Source: Nocardioides nitrophenolicus (GTDB taxonomy: Bacteria; Actinomycetota; Actinomycetes; Propionibacteriales; Nocardioidaceae). From it: a stretch of DNA of 64,000 bases. Below the pieces are notes generated by a model that ran no database searches, had not been told where the DNA came from, and worked only from the letters and a program-made list of their open reading frames with translations. This document shows, piece by piece, positions 24,573 to 32,123 of the stretch. Every line of letters starts with the position of its first letter. Within the stretch, counting starts at the first letter, position 1. Location of the stretch: the NCBI RefSeq assembly GCF_016907515.1, contig NZ_JAFBBY010000001.1:496001-560000 (forward strand). The letters are read 5' to 3'. Both the position numbers and the translations under genes were made by a program.

Positions 24573-25049
24573 GTGGCATTAACCCAGCAGGACGTCGAGC
24601 GGCGGCTCGACCAGAACCACAACGACATCGCGGGCGCCTACGAGTTGCTCACCGAGGTCAAGACGACCGTCGACGGACACACCGTCGACCTCGCCGAGCT
24701 CAAGACCACCGTCGACGGACACACCGTCGACCTCGCCGAGCTCAAGACCACCGTCGACGGACACACCGTCGACCTCGCCGAGCTCAAGACCACCGTCGAC
24801 GGACACACCGTCGACCTCGCCGAGCTCAAGACCGACATCGGGGTCATCAAGACCGACGTGGCCGAGCTCAAGACCACCGTCAACGGACACACCGTCGACC
24901 TCGCCGAGCTCAAGGCCGATACCGGGGTCATCAAGACCGACGTGGCCGAGCTCAAGACGACCGTCAACGGACACACCGTCGACCTCGCCGACATCAAGGA
25001 GACCCTGACCGAGGTGCTCCGCCGGCTCCCCGAACCACCGGCGGCCTGA
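24573..25049 (+). CDS. coiled-coil protein made of 14-residue repeats
   Basis: 158 residues, GTG start with AAGGAG nine bases upstream and a TAGGGT -10 at 24542-24547. After a 29-residue helical head (QQDVERRLDQNHNDIAGAYELL) come eight consecutive 14-residue units, the commonest being KTTVDGHTVDLAEL; variants are KTTVNGHTVDLAEL, KTDIGVIKTDVAEL and KADTGVIKTDVAEL. Hydrophobic residues at V4, V9 and L11/L14 fit two heptads per unit, so a long parallel coiled coil is expected. The C terminus ends KETLTEVLRRLPEPPAA. No signal peptide. It resembles bacterial and phage coiled-coil stalks but has no phage context. Function unknown. Confidence 0.7.
   Translation: MALTQQDVERRLDQNHNDIAGAYELLTEVKTTVDGHTVDLAELKTTVDGHTVDLAELKTTVDGHTVDLAELKTTVDGHTVDLAELKTDIGVIKTDVAELKTTVNGHTVDLAELKADTGVIKTDVAELKTTVNGHTVDLADIKETLTEVLRRLPEPPAA
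24660..24995 (+). repeat. eight tandem 42-bp units within the coiled-coil gene
   Basis: Units begin at 24660, 24702, 24744, 24786, 24828, 24870, 24912 and 24954. The first four encode identical peptides and differ by one base at most (ACG versus ACC); units 5 and 7 form a second type and units 6 and 8 a third. The near-identity at DNA level indicates recent expansion by slippage or unequal crossing-over. Confidence 0.9.
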
Positions 25050-25126
25050 CCCCGCGCGAGCACCCGGATTTCACCGCTGGGTCCCGGGCTGAGAGAATGG
25101 CTCGATTCACGACTTCAGGAGGAACC

Positions 25127-25201
25127 ATGGGCAAGACCGGCCGCAAGCGCCGCGCGCGCCGCAAGAAGGGCGCGAACCACGGCAAGCGCCCCAACAGCTG
25201 A
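25127..25201 (+). CDS. ribosomal protein bL37
   Basis: 24 residues, MGKTGRKRRARRKKGANHGKRPNS, of which the C-terminal ANHGKRPN and the arginine/lysine block match the tiny actinobacterial large-subunit protein bL37 described from mycobacterial ribosome structures (24 residues there too). AGGAGG lies six bases before the ATG, a strong ribosome site for so short a frame. A terminator follows the stop by 13 bp. The gene sits beside the rshA/sigH pair. Easily missed by gene finders because of its size. Confidence 0.85.
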   Translation: MGKTGRKRRARRKKGANHGKRPNS

Positions 25202-25214
25202 GCGCAGGCACCGA

Positions 25215-25256
25215 CGAACCCCCGAGACCCTCGCGGTCCGGGGGTTCGGCTGTTCT
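25215..25256 (+). terminator. terminator after bL37
   Basis: CGAACCCCCG (25215-25224) pairs with CGGGGGTTCG (25239-25248) around a 14-base loop, followed by GCTGTTCT. It lies between convergent genes. Confidence 0.7.
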
Positions 25257-25319
25257 CCGCGCCCGGCTCCGGGCGCGGCCACAGCCCAGGAGGGGCCGAT
25301 CCGGCGGCGGGTGCCGGGC

Positions 25320-25625
25320 TCAGCCCTCGGTGATCCGGACCTGGATCTGCTGGATCTGGATCCGGACCCGCTCGCGCAGCTCGGCCGGGGCGGTCTCGCC
25401 GCACGAGCGGGCGACGACCGCCTTGACCGTGCGCTGGAGGTCGTAGCGCTCCAGACAGGGGCTGCAGGAGTCGATGTGGGCCCGGACCACGGCACAGTCG
25501 CCGGCCTCGAGCTCGTTGTCGATCAGCCGCACGATGCGCTCGAGGAAGTCGGCGCACTCGGCGTTGCTGGGGTCGTCCGAGACGTGCACGTGGTCGTGAC
25601 CGGCGTGGTCGAAGGACTCGGACAT
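25320..25625 (-). CDS. rshA: zinc-binding redox-sensitive anti-sigma factor (RsrA/RshA)
   Basis: 101 residues. A ZAS-domain core is seen: ECADFLERIVRLIDNELEAGDC, then RAHIDSCSPCLERYDLQ with the HxxxCxxC zinc motif near residues 50-57. In this family the zinc-bound thiols form a disulfide under oxidative stress and release the sigma factor. The N terminus is His/Asp-rich (HAGHDHVHVSDD). The ATG overlaps the sigH stop (TGATG), so it is the dedicated antagonist of the next gene. The same pair and order occur in M. tuberculosis (rshA-sigH) and Streptomyces (rsrA-sigR). Confidence 0.9.
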   Translation of the reverse strand: MSESFDHAGHDHVHVSDDPSNAECADFLERIVRLIDNELEAGDCAVVRAHIDSCSPCLERYDLQRTVKAVVARSCGETAPAELRERVRIQIQQIQVRITEG

Positions 25626-26284
25626 CACTGGCCCCCCTCGAGCGGCGCGTCGCCGCCGGTGCGGACGTAGTCGGACAGCATCTCGCGCAGCTGGCGCCGG
25701 CCGCGGTGGAGGCGGGACATGACCGTCCCGATCGGGGTGTCCATGATCTCGGCGATCTCCTTGTAGGCGAAGCCCTCGACGTCGGCGAGGTAGACCGCGA
25801 GCCGGAACTCCTCGGGGAGTCGCTGCAGGGCGTCCTTCACCTGGCTGTCGGGGAGGTGCTCCAGCGCCTCCATCTCCGCCGACTTCAGCCCGCTCGACGT
25901 GTGCGACTCCGCGCGCGCGAGCTGCCAGTCCTCGACGTCCCCCGTGTCGCCGGCGAGCGCCTGCTGCGGCTGGCGCTGCTTCTTGCGGTAGGAGTTGATG
26001 AAGGTGTTGGTCAGGATCCGGTACAGCCAGGCCTTGAGGTTGGTGCCGGGCTTGAACTGGTGGAACGCGGAGAACGCCTTGGCGAAGGTCTCCTGGACCA
26101 GGTCCTCGGCGTCGGCCGGGTTGCGGGTCATCCGCATCGCGGCGCCGTAGAGCTGGTCGAGGAAGGGCAGGGCGTCGCGCTCGAAGCGCGCGGCCCGCTC
26201 CTCAGGGGTCTCCGACGCGACGTCGACGACCTCGGGGTGGGAGGCGTCGGCGTCCAGGGACGAAAGATCGGAAATCTCGGTCAT
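25625..26284 (-). CDS. sigH: ECF sigma factor SigH/SigR (thiol-oxidative stress)
   Basis: 219 residues from the ATG at 26284. Region 2: [37 protein letters not shown] and [26 protein letters not shown]; region 4: [44 protein letters not shown]. These are close to SigH/SigR, which drives thioredoxin, protease and repair genes from GGAAT-N18-GTT promoters. A perfect copy of that promoter lies upstream (26348-26373), so the gene is autoregulated. A second in-frame ATG at 26338 (MIATLERPG...) sits about 10 bases after that -10 and would give a leaderless form 18 residues longer, reminiscent of the SigR/SigR' pair. Confidence 0.9.
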   Translation of the reverse strand: MTEISDLSSLDADASHPEVVDVASETPEERAARFERDALPFLDQLYGAAMRMTRNPADAEDLVQETFAKAFSAFHQFKPGTNLKAWLYRILTNTFINSYRKKQRQPQQALAGDTGDVEDWQLARAESHTSSGLKSAEMEALEHLPDSQVKDALQRLPEEFRLAVYLADVEGFAYKEIAEIMDTPIGTVMSRLHRGRRQLREMLSDYVRTGGDAPLEGGQ

Positions 26285-26347
26285 CGCGTCCCAGACTACG
26301 GTGCCCACGGTCCCGGGGCGCTCCAGCGTCGCGATCATGGAAGCCTG

Positions 26348-26373
26348 AACGCCCCGGATCCGGGACTCATTCC
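26348..26373 (-). promoter_or_regulatory. SigH/SigR autoregulatory promoter
   Basis: On the minus strand GGAAT (26373-26369), an 18-bp spacer, GTT (26350-26348): an exact match to the SigR/SigH consensus GGAAT-N18-GTT. Transcription would start near 26341, next to the ATG at 26338. The promoter lies within the 104-bp gap between the upstream hydrolase stop and sigH. Confidence 0.85.
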
Positions 26374-26387
26374 CCACTCCGGCGGAC

Positions 26388-27038
26388 TCAGCCGGCGCCG
26401 ACGACCTCGCGCACGACCCACTCGAGGGTCGACTCGACCACGATGGCCATCGCCTCGGCCTCGGTGAGCGCCCCGCGCTTGGGTACGGCGAGCCCGTGGT
26501 CGGCTCCCGGCACCACGGCCAGGTCGGTGCGGCCGGGCAGCGGGTCGGGGAACTCCTCCGGCCGGCCGAACGGGTCCCGCTCCCCCTGCACCACCAGGGT
26601 CGGCACGCCGGCGCCGGCCAGCTCGTCGAGCCGGGAGCGCTCCGGCCTGCCGGGCGGGTGGAGCGGGAAGGACAGTGCCAGGCAGCCGGCGGCGCCGAGC
26701 TCGACGGCGGTGCGGCACGCCGAGCGGGCGCCGGCGGACCGGCCGCCGACCACGAGCGGACTGCGGACGCGCAGCGTGGCGGCCGCCGCCCGCAGGCCGA
26801 CGTCGAGGGTGGCCGGTGGACTGGCGACCTTGCGCCCGGCCCGGCGCCAGGGCTGCTCGAAGCGGGCCACGCTGATCCCCTGGCCCGGCAGCTGGGCGGC
26901 CAGCGCCTCGAGGTCCCGGGCGTCGATGCCACCACCCGCACCATGGCTGACCAGCAGGGTCGCCATCGGCCGGCGGGCCCGGCGTACGACGAGCCGGCCC
27001 TCGCCGTGGACCGTCTCGACGAACCGCTCGTCGCTCAC
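26388..27038 (-). CDS. alpha/beta hydrolase (TEX30/KANL3-like)
   Basis: 216 residues: [22 protein letters not shown] (oxyanion region), nucleophile elbow [14 protein letters not shown] near residue 100, VQGERDPFG acid loop near 152 and [12 protein letters not shown] with the histidine near 180. It is of the short TEX30/KANL3 dienelactone-hydrolase-like type; its substrate is unknown. GTG start overlapping the SRAP stop by 4 bp (GTGA), so it is translated with the upstream SRAP gene. The sigH promoter begins right after it. Confidence 0.8.
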   Translation of the reverse strand: MSDERFVETVHGEGRLVVRRARRPMATLLVSHGAGGGIDARDLEALAAQLPGQGISVARFEQPWRRAGRKVASPPATLDVGLRAAAATLRVRSPLVVGGRSAGARSACRTAVELGAAGCLALSFPLHPPGRPERSRLDELAGAGVPTLVVQGERDPFGRPEEFPDPLPGRTDLAVVPGADHGLAVPKRGALTEAEAMAIVVESTLEWVVREVVGAG

Positions 27039-27820
27039 AGCAGGGTGCCCTGTCCGTCGTCACCGGTCTCGTCGGAGAACGGGATCGGCTCGACCAGCTC
27101 GGGCCCGTTGTTGGCGACATTGCCGACCGCCGTCGAGACCGGATACGCCGTCAGGCCGGTCTGCTGCGCGGGCCGCAGCTGCTGGAGCAGGCCGGGCAGG
27201 TCGTCCGCGGGTGTGCGCGGGTCGAGCCAGGCCTGGCGGCGCTCCGGCTCGACGAGCAGCGGCATCCGGTCGTGGATCCGGCCCAGGTCGTCGGTGGCCT
27301 CGGTGGTGAGCACCGTGCAGGTCCAGCGGAACCGGTCGTCGGCGTCCTCGGGCTTGGCGGGGTCGCGCCAGATCTCGTAGAGACCGGCCATGGCCAGGCT
27401 GGAGCCGTCGCCGGGGGTGATGAAGAAGGGCTGCTTCCTCGGCTTCCCGCGGGCGGTGCGCTGCTGGGTCTCGTACCACTCGAAGTAGCCGTCCGCGGGA
27501 AGGATGCAGCGCCGGGCGGCGAAGGCCCTGCGGAAGGCGGGCTTCTCGGCCACCGTCTCCATCCGGGCGTTGATCATCCGGCTGCCGATGCTCGCGTCCT
27601 TGGCCCAGGACGGCACCAGGCCCCAGCGCAGCGCCCGGAGCTGACGAACCGGCTCGTCGCCGTCACGGTCGCGGGAGGCCCGCTCCATGACGGCGTACAC
27701 CTCGTCGGTGGGCGCGACGTTCCAGGAGGGCGGGAGGGCCCGCTCGAGGCGCGGATCGAGGACCTCGAACTCCTCGGCGAGGTCCTCCGGGCTCCGGCTG
27801 GAGGCGTAGCGGCCGCACAT
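27035..27820 (-). CDS. SRAP/HMCES-type abasic-site DNA-protein crosslink protein
   Basis: 261 residues. Start placed at 27820 so that the catalytic Cys is residue 2 (MCGRYASS), which forms a thiazolidine link with abasic sites in single-stranded DNA. Other conserved parts are SWNVAPTDEVYAV, RWGLVPSWAKD, INARMETVAEKPAFR, ILPADGYFEWY (active Glu) and IHDRMPLLVE (active His). The family shields abasic sites at replication forks. A TAGATT -10 ends 7 bases before the ATG, so the mRNA is probably leaderless. A longer in-frame start upstream would bury the Cys and is rejected. Equivalent of Rv3226c. Confidence 0.92.
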   Translation of the reverse strand: MCGRYASSRSPEDLAEEFEVLDPRLERALPPSWNVAPTDEVYAVMERASRDRDGDEPVRQLRALRWGLVPSWAKDASIGSRMINARMETVAEKPAFRRAFAARRCILPADGYFEWYETQQRTARGKPRKQPFFITPGDGSSLAMAGLYEIWRDPAKPEDADDRFRWTCTVLTTEATDDLGRIHDRMPLLVEPERRQAWLDPRTPADDLPGLLQQLRPAQQTGLTAYPVSTAVGNVANNGPELVEPIPFSDETGDDGQGTLL

Positions 27821-27870
27821 GAGCGTCAATCTATCGGTCTGCGCGGACCGGCTCGGGGTACCGAGCGGCC

Positions 27871-28383
27871 ATGGCACTGAGCAGACTCATCGCCCGACCG
27901 CTGCTGGCGTCGTACTTCCTCGCGAACGGCGCCCAGGACCTCCGCGACGCCCCGGCGCTCGCCGCTCAGGCGGCGCCGGTCACCGAGGCCCTCGCCCCCG
28001 CGCTGGACAACGCGACGCCGGACCAGGTGTCCGTGCCCCGCGACCCGGTGCTGTGGGTGCGGGCGAGCGGTGCGGTCCAGGTCGCGGCCGGCCTGGCCCT
28101 GGCGACCGGCCGCTTCCCACGGCTCTCCGCGGCCCTCCTCGGCGCGACCCTGGTGCCGTCGACGGCCGCGCGCTACCGCTTCTGGGAGACCACGGACAAG
28201 GAGCAGCGCCGCGAGCAGCTCACCCACTTCGTGAAGAACACCGCCCTCGCCGGCGGCCTGCTCATCGCCGCGCTCGACACCGCGGGGAAGCCGGGACTGG
28301 CGTGGCGGGCGCGGCACGCCGCGCACGACGCGGGACGCGAGGCGGCGCTCCTCGGCGCCAAGGCGAGGGCGCACCTTCACTAG
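27871..28383 (+). CDS. DoxX family membrane protein
   Basis: 170 residues. The DoxX-like pattern is LIARPLLASYFLANGAQDLRD at the start, then WVRASGAVQVAAGLALATGRFPRLSAALLGATLVPSTAA with helices near 65-105 and a third helix NTALAGGLLIAAL near 130. The C terminus is basic and helical. DoxX proteins are small membrane proteins linked to thiol redox balance in mycobacteria; here the link to sigH is only positional. Its TAG stop forms the first bases of the aroA -10. Confidence 0.8.
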   Translation: MALSRLIARPLLASYFLANGAQDLRDAPALAAQAAPVTEALAPALDNATPDQVSVPRDPVLWVRASGAVQVAAGLALATGRFPRLSAALLGATLVPSTAARYRFWETTDKEQRREQLTHFVKNTALAGGLLIAALDTAGKPGLAWRARHAAHDAGREAALLGAKARAHLH

Positions 28384-28386
28384 ACT
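28381..28386 (+). promoter_or_regulatory. -10 hexamer TAGACT of aroA, built on the DoxX stop
   Basis: TAGACT starts with the DoxX stop codon and lies 10 bases before the aroA ATG, with GGGAG in between. One of three such stop-in-promoter junctions in the window. Confidence 0.45.
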
Positions 28387-28396
28387 CAGCCGGGAG

Positions 28397-29695
28397 ATGA
28401 CGACTCCTGCCCCGCACGCCGACCCCTGGCCCGCGCCCACCACCACCGGACCGCTCCACGCGACCGTGACGCTGCCGGGCAGCAAGTCGCTCACCAACCG
28501 GGCGCTGGTGCTCGCCGCACTGGCCGACGGGCCGTCCGTCGTACGCCGGGCGCTCCGCTCGCGCGACACCCTGCTGATGGCGCAGGCGCTGACCGCGCTC
28601 GGCGCCTCGGTCGACACGTCCGGCGACGACTGGACGGTCGCGCCGCTCCACGGCGCCGTGGCGGGCGAGCGCGCCGCCGTCGACTGCGGCCTCGCCGGCA
28701 CGGTGATGAGGTTCGTGCCGCCGGCCGCCGGGCTGGTGCGCGGTGAGATCGCCTTCGACGGCGACCCCCACATGCGCAAGCGGCCGGTCGGCGAGATCCT
28801 CGACGCGCTGCGCGGGCTCGGGATGGACATCGACGACAGCGACGGCGCCCTGCCCTTCACCGTCCACGGCGCCGGTGCGGTGCCGGGTGGGACGGTCGTG
28901 ATCGACGCGTCGGCGTCCTCGCAGTTCGTCTCGGCGCTGCTGCTCGCGGGCGCGCGCTTCGTCAACGGCGTCGACGTACGCCACGACGGCGGGCCGATCC
29001 CCTCGCTCCCCCACGTCGAGATGACGATCGCGATGCTGCGCGACCGCGGCGTCGCCGTCGACGACGCGGACGCGAACCGGTGGGTGGTGACGCCCGGCCC
29101 GATCGCGGCGTACGACGAGGCGATCGAGCCCGACCTGTCCAACGCCGCGCCCTTCCTGGCGCTCGCGGCCGTCTCCGGTGGCTCCGTGACCGTCCGCGAC
29201 TGGCCGGCCGCGACGACCCAGGCGGGCGACGCGTTGCGCGTCCTGCTCGCGCGGATGGGCTGCGCTGTCGACCGGGTGGACGCCGGGCTCCGGGTCACCG
29301 GGCCCGAGGACGGCTGGCACGGGCTGCGCGGCCTCGACGCCGACCTGCACGACGTCGGCGAGCTCGCCCCCGCGATCGCCGCGCTGTGCGCGCTCGCGCG
29401 CACGCCCTCCCGGCTGACCGGCATCGCCCACATCCGCGGCCACGAGACCGACCGGCTGGCGGCGCTCGCGACCGAGCTCGGCGCGCTCGGGGCGGACGTC
29501 GACGAGCACCCGGACGGGCTGACCATCCGCCCCTCCGAGCTGCGTGCCGGCACCTTCCACACCTATGCCGACCACCGAATGGCGCACGCCGGCGTGATCA
29601 TCGGCGCCGCGGTCCCCGGTGTGCTGGTCGAGAACGTCGCGACGACGAGCAAGACCTTCCCCGACTTCGCCGGCTTCTGGGCCGGGCTGTTCTGA
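28397..29695 (+). CDS. aroA: 3-phosphoshikimate 1-carboxyvinyltransferase (EPSP synthase)
   Basis: 432 residues, full length. It transfers enolpyruvate from PEP to shikimate-3-phosphate, the sixth step of chorismate synthesis. Motifs: LPGSKSLTNRALVLAALADG near 24-43 (shikimate/PEP-binding Lys and Ser), CGLAGTVMRFVPP near 98 (PEP loop), ASASSQFVSALLLAGA near 172, the catalytic EPDLSNAAPFLALAA near 243, and TYADHRMAHAG with VATTSKTFPDF at the end. It is followed after 9 bp by rsgA, the same order as Rv3227-Rv3228. Confidence 0.97.
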   Translation: MTTPAPHADPWPAPTTTGPLHATVTLPGSKSLTNRALVLAALADGPSVVRRALRSRDTLLMAQALTALGASVDTSGDDWTVAPLHGAVAGERAAVDCGLAGTVMRFVPPAAGLVRGEIAFDGDPHMRKRPVGEILDALRGLGMDIDDSDGALPFTVHGAGAVPGGTVVIDASASSQFVSALLLAGARFVNGVDVRHDGGPIPSLPHVEMTIAMLRDRGVAVDDADANRWVVTPGPIAAYDEAIEPDLSNAAPFLALAAVSGGSVTVRDWPAATTQAGDALRVLLARMGCAVDRVDAGLRVTGPEDGWHGLRGLDADLHDVGELAPAIAALCALARTPSRLTGIAHIRGHETDRLAALATELGALGADVDEHPDGLTIRPSELRAGTFHTYADHRMAHAGVIIGAAVPGVLVENVATTSKTFPDFAGFWAGLF

Positions 29696-29704
29696 GGGCC
29701 GCCC

Positions 29705-30706
29705 ATGCCGAGGTACGACGAGCACGACGTCGAGCACTACGACCGGCCGCGTCGTCGTACCCGCCCCCGGACCAAGGAGCGGCCCACCCACGACGACGCC
29801 GTCGAAGGACTCGTCGTCACCGTAGACCGCGGGCGGTTCACGCTGCTGATCGACGGGCGCACCGTCCTCGCGATGAAGGCCCGCCCGCTCGGCCGCAAGG
29901 GCGTGGTCGTGGGCGACCGGGTCCGGGTCGTCGGCGACGTCTCCGGCACCGACGGCTCGCTCGCGCGGATCGTCGAGGTGCTCGAGCGCAGCAGCACGCT
30001 GCGCCGCACCGCCGACGACGACGACCCGGTCGAGCGGGTCATCGTCGCCAACGTCACCCAGCTGGTGGTGGTCACCGCCCTCGCCGACCCCGAGCCGCGG
30101 CCGCGGTGGATCGACCGGGCCCTGGTGGCGGCGTACGACGGCGGGATGGCGCCGCTGCTCTGCCTCACCAAGGCGGACCTGGAGGACCCCGAGACGCTGC
30201 TGTCGACGTACCGGTCGCTGGGGGTGCCGTGGGAGGTCACCCGCCGCGGCCCGGACCGCACCATCATCGGCCTGGACGCGCTGCACGACCGGCTGCGCGG
30301 CGAGACCAGCGTGCTGATCGGGCACAGCGGCGTCGGCAAGTCCACGCTGGTCAACGCGCTGGTGCCCGACGCGCGCCGCGAGACCGGGCACGTCAACGCG
30401 GTGACCGGGCAGGGCCGGCACACCTCGACGTCCGCGCTGATGCTGCCGCTGACCGGGGGCGACGGCTGGATCATCGACACCCCCGGCATCCGCTCGTTCG
30501 GGCTGGCGCACGTGCAGCCCGAGCACCTGATCGAGGCCTTCCCCGACCTCGACGAGATGACCGAGGACTGCCCGCGCGGGTGCACCCACGGCGACGACGA
30601 GCCGGAGTGCGGGCTCGACGAGGCGGTCGCGGCCGGCGAGGCCGACCCGGAGCGGGTGGCGTCCTTCCGCCGGCTGCTCGCCGCGCGGTCGGTCACCGAC
30701 TACTGA
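29705..30706 (+). CDS. rsgA: ribosome small-subunit GTPase RsgA
   Basis: 333 residues. OB-fold N terminus (VEGLVVTVDRGRFTLLIDGR), then a circularly permuted GTPase: G4 TKADL near 157, G1 GHSGVGKSTLVNAL near 207-220, G3 DTPGIRSFG near 257, and a zinc-binding end DCPRGCTHGDDEPECGLDEAV (Cys-Cys-His-Cys). RsgA checks late 30S maturation. The basic tail of MPRYDEHDVEHYDRPRRRTRPRTKERP is longer than in E. coli but usual for actinobacteria. It overlaps the convergent DUF2231 gene by 7 bp. Confidence 0.95.
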   Translation: MPRYDEHDVEHYDRPRRRTRPRTKERPTHDDAVEGLVVTVDRGRFTLLIDGRTVLAMKARPLGRKGVVVGDRVRVVGDVSGTDGSLARIVEVLERSSTLRRTADDDDPVERVIVANVTQLVVVTALADPEPRPRWIDRALVAAYDGGMAPLLCLTKADLEDPETLLSTYRSLGVPWEVTRRGPDRTIIGLDALHDRLRGETSVLIGHSGVGKSTLVNALVPDARRETGHVNAVTGQGRHTSTSALMLPLTGGDGWIIDTPGIRSFGLAHVQPEHLIEAFPDLDEMTEDCPRGCTHGDDEPECGLDEAVAAGEADPERVASFRRLLAARSVTDY

Positions 30707-31146
30707 CCCCAGACCGCCTCGGCGCCGGAGTGACCGGTGACCACGACGATCACCAGCACGGCCAGCGACGTGACCGCGAGCAGTGCGGCCAGCAGCCACC
30801 GCAGCCAGCCCTGGTCCGCCGGGCGCACCGCCCCGATCACGGCGACCACCGCGAAGCCGATCGTCCACCACAGCAGGTAGGTGCCGAGGTCCTCGTGGGT
30901 ACGGAGCCGGTCGGCGAACTCTCCGCTGGCGGTGGAGAACCGGTCGGAGTCGCGGAAGTCGCTCCCGGACAGGTACGCCGCCACCACCGAGACGCATGCG
31001 ACGAGCGCCCCGACGACGACCGGCCAGCGCAGCCGGTCGCGCCAGCGTGGCACCAGGGACGCCAGGGCGAGCAGCGCGGCGAGCGGTGTCAGCACCACCG
31101 CGGCGTGGACGACGAGCGGATGCAGCGGGATGCCGGCGATCTCCAT
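30700..31146 (-). CDS. DUF2231 membrane protein
   Basis: 148 residues. MEIAGIPLHPLVVHAAVVLTPLAALLALASLV is the typical DUF2231 start (HPLxVHxxVxLxPL), followed by three more helices (VVVGALVACVSVVAAYLSG, YLLWWTIGFAVVAVIGAV, WLLAALLAVTSLAVLVIVVVTGHSG). The two early histidines suggest cofactor or haem binding in related proteins. Start at 31146 chosen to match the family; a longer frame to 31185 exists. Function unknown. Confidence 0.8.
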   Translation of the reverse strand: MEIAGIPLHPLVVHAAVVLTPLAALLALASLVPRWRDRLRWPVVVGALVACVSVVAAYLSGSDFRDSDRFSTASGEFADRLRTHEDLGTYLLWWTIGFAVVAVIGAVRPADQGWLRWLLAALLAVTSLAVLVIVVVTGHSGAEAVWGQ

Positions 31147-31204
31147 GGTTGAATCCTGCACGAGCGCCGGTCGCCCGGTCGGCACGTGATCCGGCGCGGC
31201 GCAC

Positions 31205-31210
31205 TAGGGT
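31205..31210 (+). promoter_or_regulatory. -10 hexamer of hisN-like gene
   Basis: TAGGGT ends 6 bases before the GTG at 31217: leaderless layout. Confidence 0.5.
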
Positions 31211-31216
31211 GCCCCT

Positions 31217-32113
31217 GTGGCTGCCCCCGACTACACCGACGACCTGCGTCTGGCACACCTGCTCGCCGACGACGCGGACTCGCTCACCCAGGCCCGCTTC
31301 CGCGCGCTCGACCTGCACGTGATGAGCAAGCCGGACCTCACCCCGGTGACCGACGCCGACCAGGCGGTCGAGGAGTCGATCCGGCGTACCCTCTCGAAGG
31401 CGCGCAGCCGCGACGCCGTCACCGGCGAGGAGCAGGGGACCTCCGGCCACTCCCAGCGCCGCTGGATCGTCGACCCGATCGACGGCACCAAGAACTACGT
31501 GCGCGGCGTACCCGTCTGGGCGACGCTGATCTCGCTGGTCGTCGACGACGAGGTGGTGCTCGGCGTGGTGTCGGCGCCCGCGCTCCAGCGGCGCTGGTGG
31601 GCGTCGGCGGGTCAGGGTGCGTGGACCGGCAAGTCGCTGATGAAGGCGACCGCGTGCCAGGTGTCCGACGTACGACGGCTGGAGGACGCGTCCTTCTCGT
31701 ACTCCTCGATCAGCGGCTGGGAGGACCGGGGGCTCGGCGAGGACATGCTCGCCCTGATGCGCCGGGTCTGGCGAACCCGGGCCTACGGCGACTTCTGGTC
31801 CTACATGCTGCTCGCGGAGGGCGCCGTCGACATCGCCGCCGAGCCCGAGCTGGAGGTCTACGACATGGCCGCGCTCGACATCATCGTGCGCGAGGCGGGC
31901 GGCCGGTTCACCTCGCTGGAGGGCCACGACGGCCCGTGGGGCGGCAATGCGCTCGCCAGCAACGGCCACCTCCACGAGGCCGCCCTGTCCTTCCTCGGCA
32001 GCGTCGGCGACCTCGACGACGACCCCGACTGGCCGCGTACAGGACCGGGCAGCGTGTCCGATCTGCGGTCACGTCGGCAGCGGACCAGTGACGAGGACGA
32101 CGCCTCCGAGTAA
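31217..32113 (+). CDS. hisN: inositol-monophosphatase-family histidinol-phosphatase
   Basis: 298 residues of the Mg-dependent IMPase fold. The metal-binding sites are visible: VTGEEQGTS near 71 (Glu), RRWIVDPIDGTKNYVRGVP near 83-100 (Asp-Pro-Ile-Asp-Gly-Thr), and LEVYDMAALDIIVREAGG near 212 (final Asp). Actinobacterial HisN, which dephosphorylates histidinol phosphate, belongs here; an inositol-phosphate substrate cannot be excluded from sequence alone. The last ~35 residues are a charged, probably disordered tail. GTG start, leaderless. Its TAA stop is part of the next gene's -10. Confidence 0.82.
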   Translation: MAAPDYTDDLRLAHLLADDADSLTQARFRALDLHVMSKPDLTPVTDADQAVEESIRRTLSKARSRDAVTGEEQGTSGHSQRRWIVDPIDGTKNYVRGVPVWATLISLVVDDEVVLGVVSAPALQRRWWASAGQGAWTGKSLMKATACQVSDVRRLEDASFSYSSISGWEDRGLGEDMLALMRRVWRTRAYGDFWSYMLLAEGAVDIAAEPELEVYDMAALDIIVREAGGRFTSLEGHDGPWGGNALASNGHLHEAALSFLGSVGDLDDDPDWPRTGPGSVSDLRSRRQRTSDEDDASE

Positions 32114-32116
32114 CCT
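32111..32116 (+). promoter_or_regulatory. -10 hexamer TAACCT of the CBS gene, built on the hisN stop
   Basis: TAACCT contains the hisN TAA and is followed by 7 bases and the ATG at 32124. Confidence 0.45.
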
Positions 32117-32123
32117 GCGTCAC

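Noticed and set aside
24573..25049. Phage tail fibre from a prophage remnant
   Set aside because: The repeat pattern is fibre-like, but no other phage gene, integrase or attachment site is in the region, and the base composition matches the neighbours.
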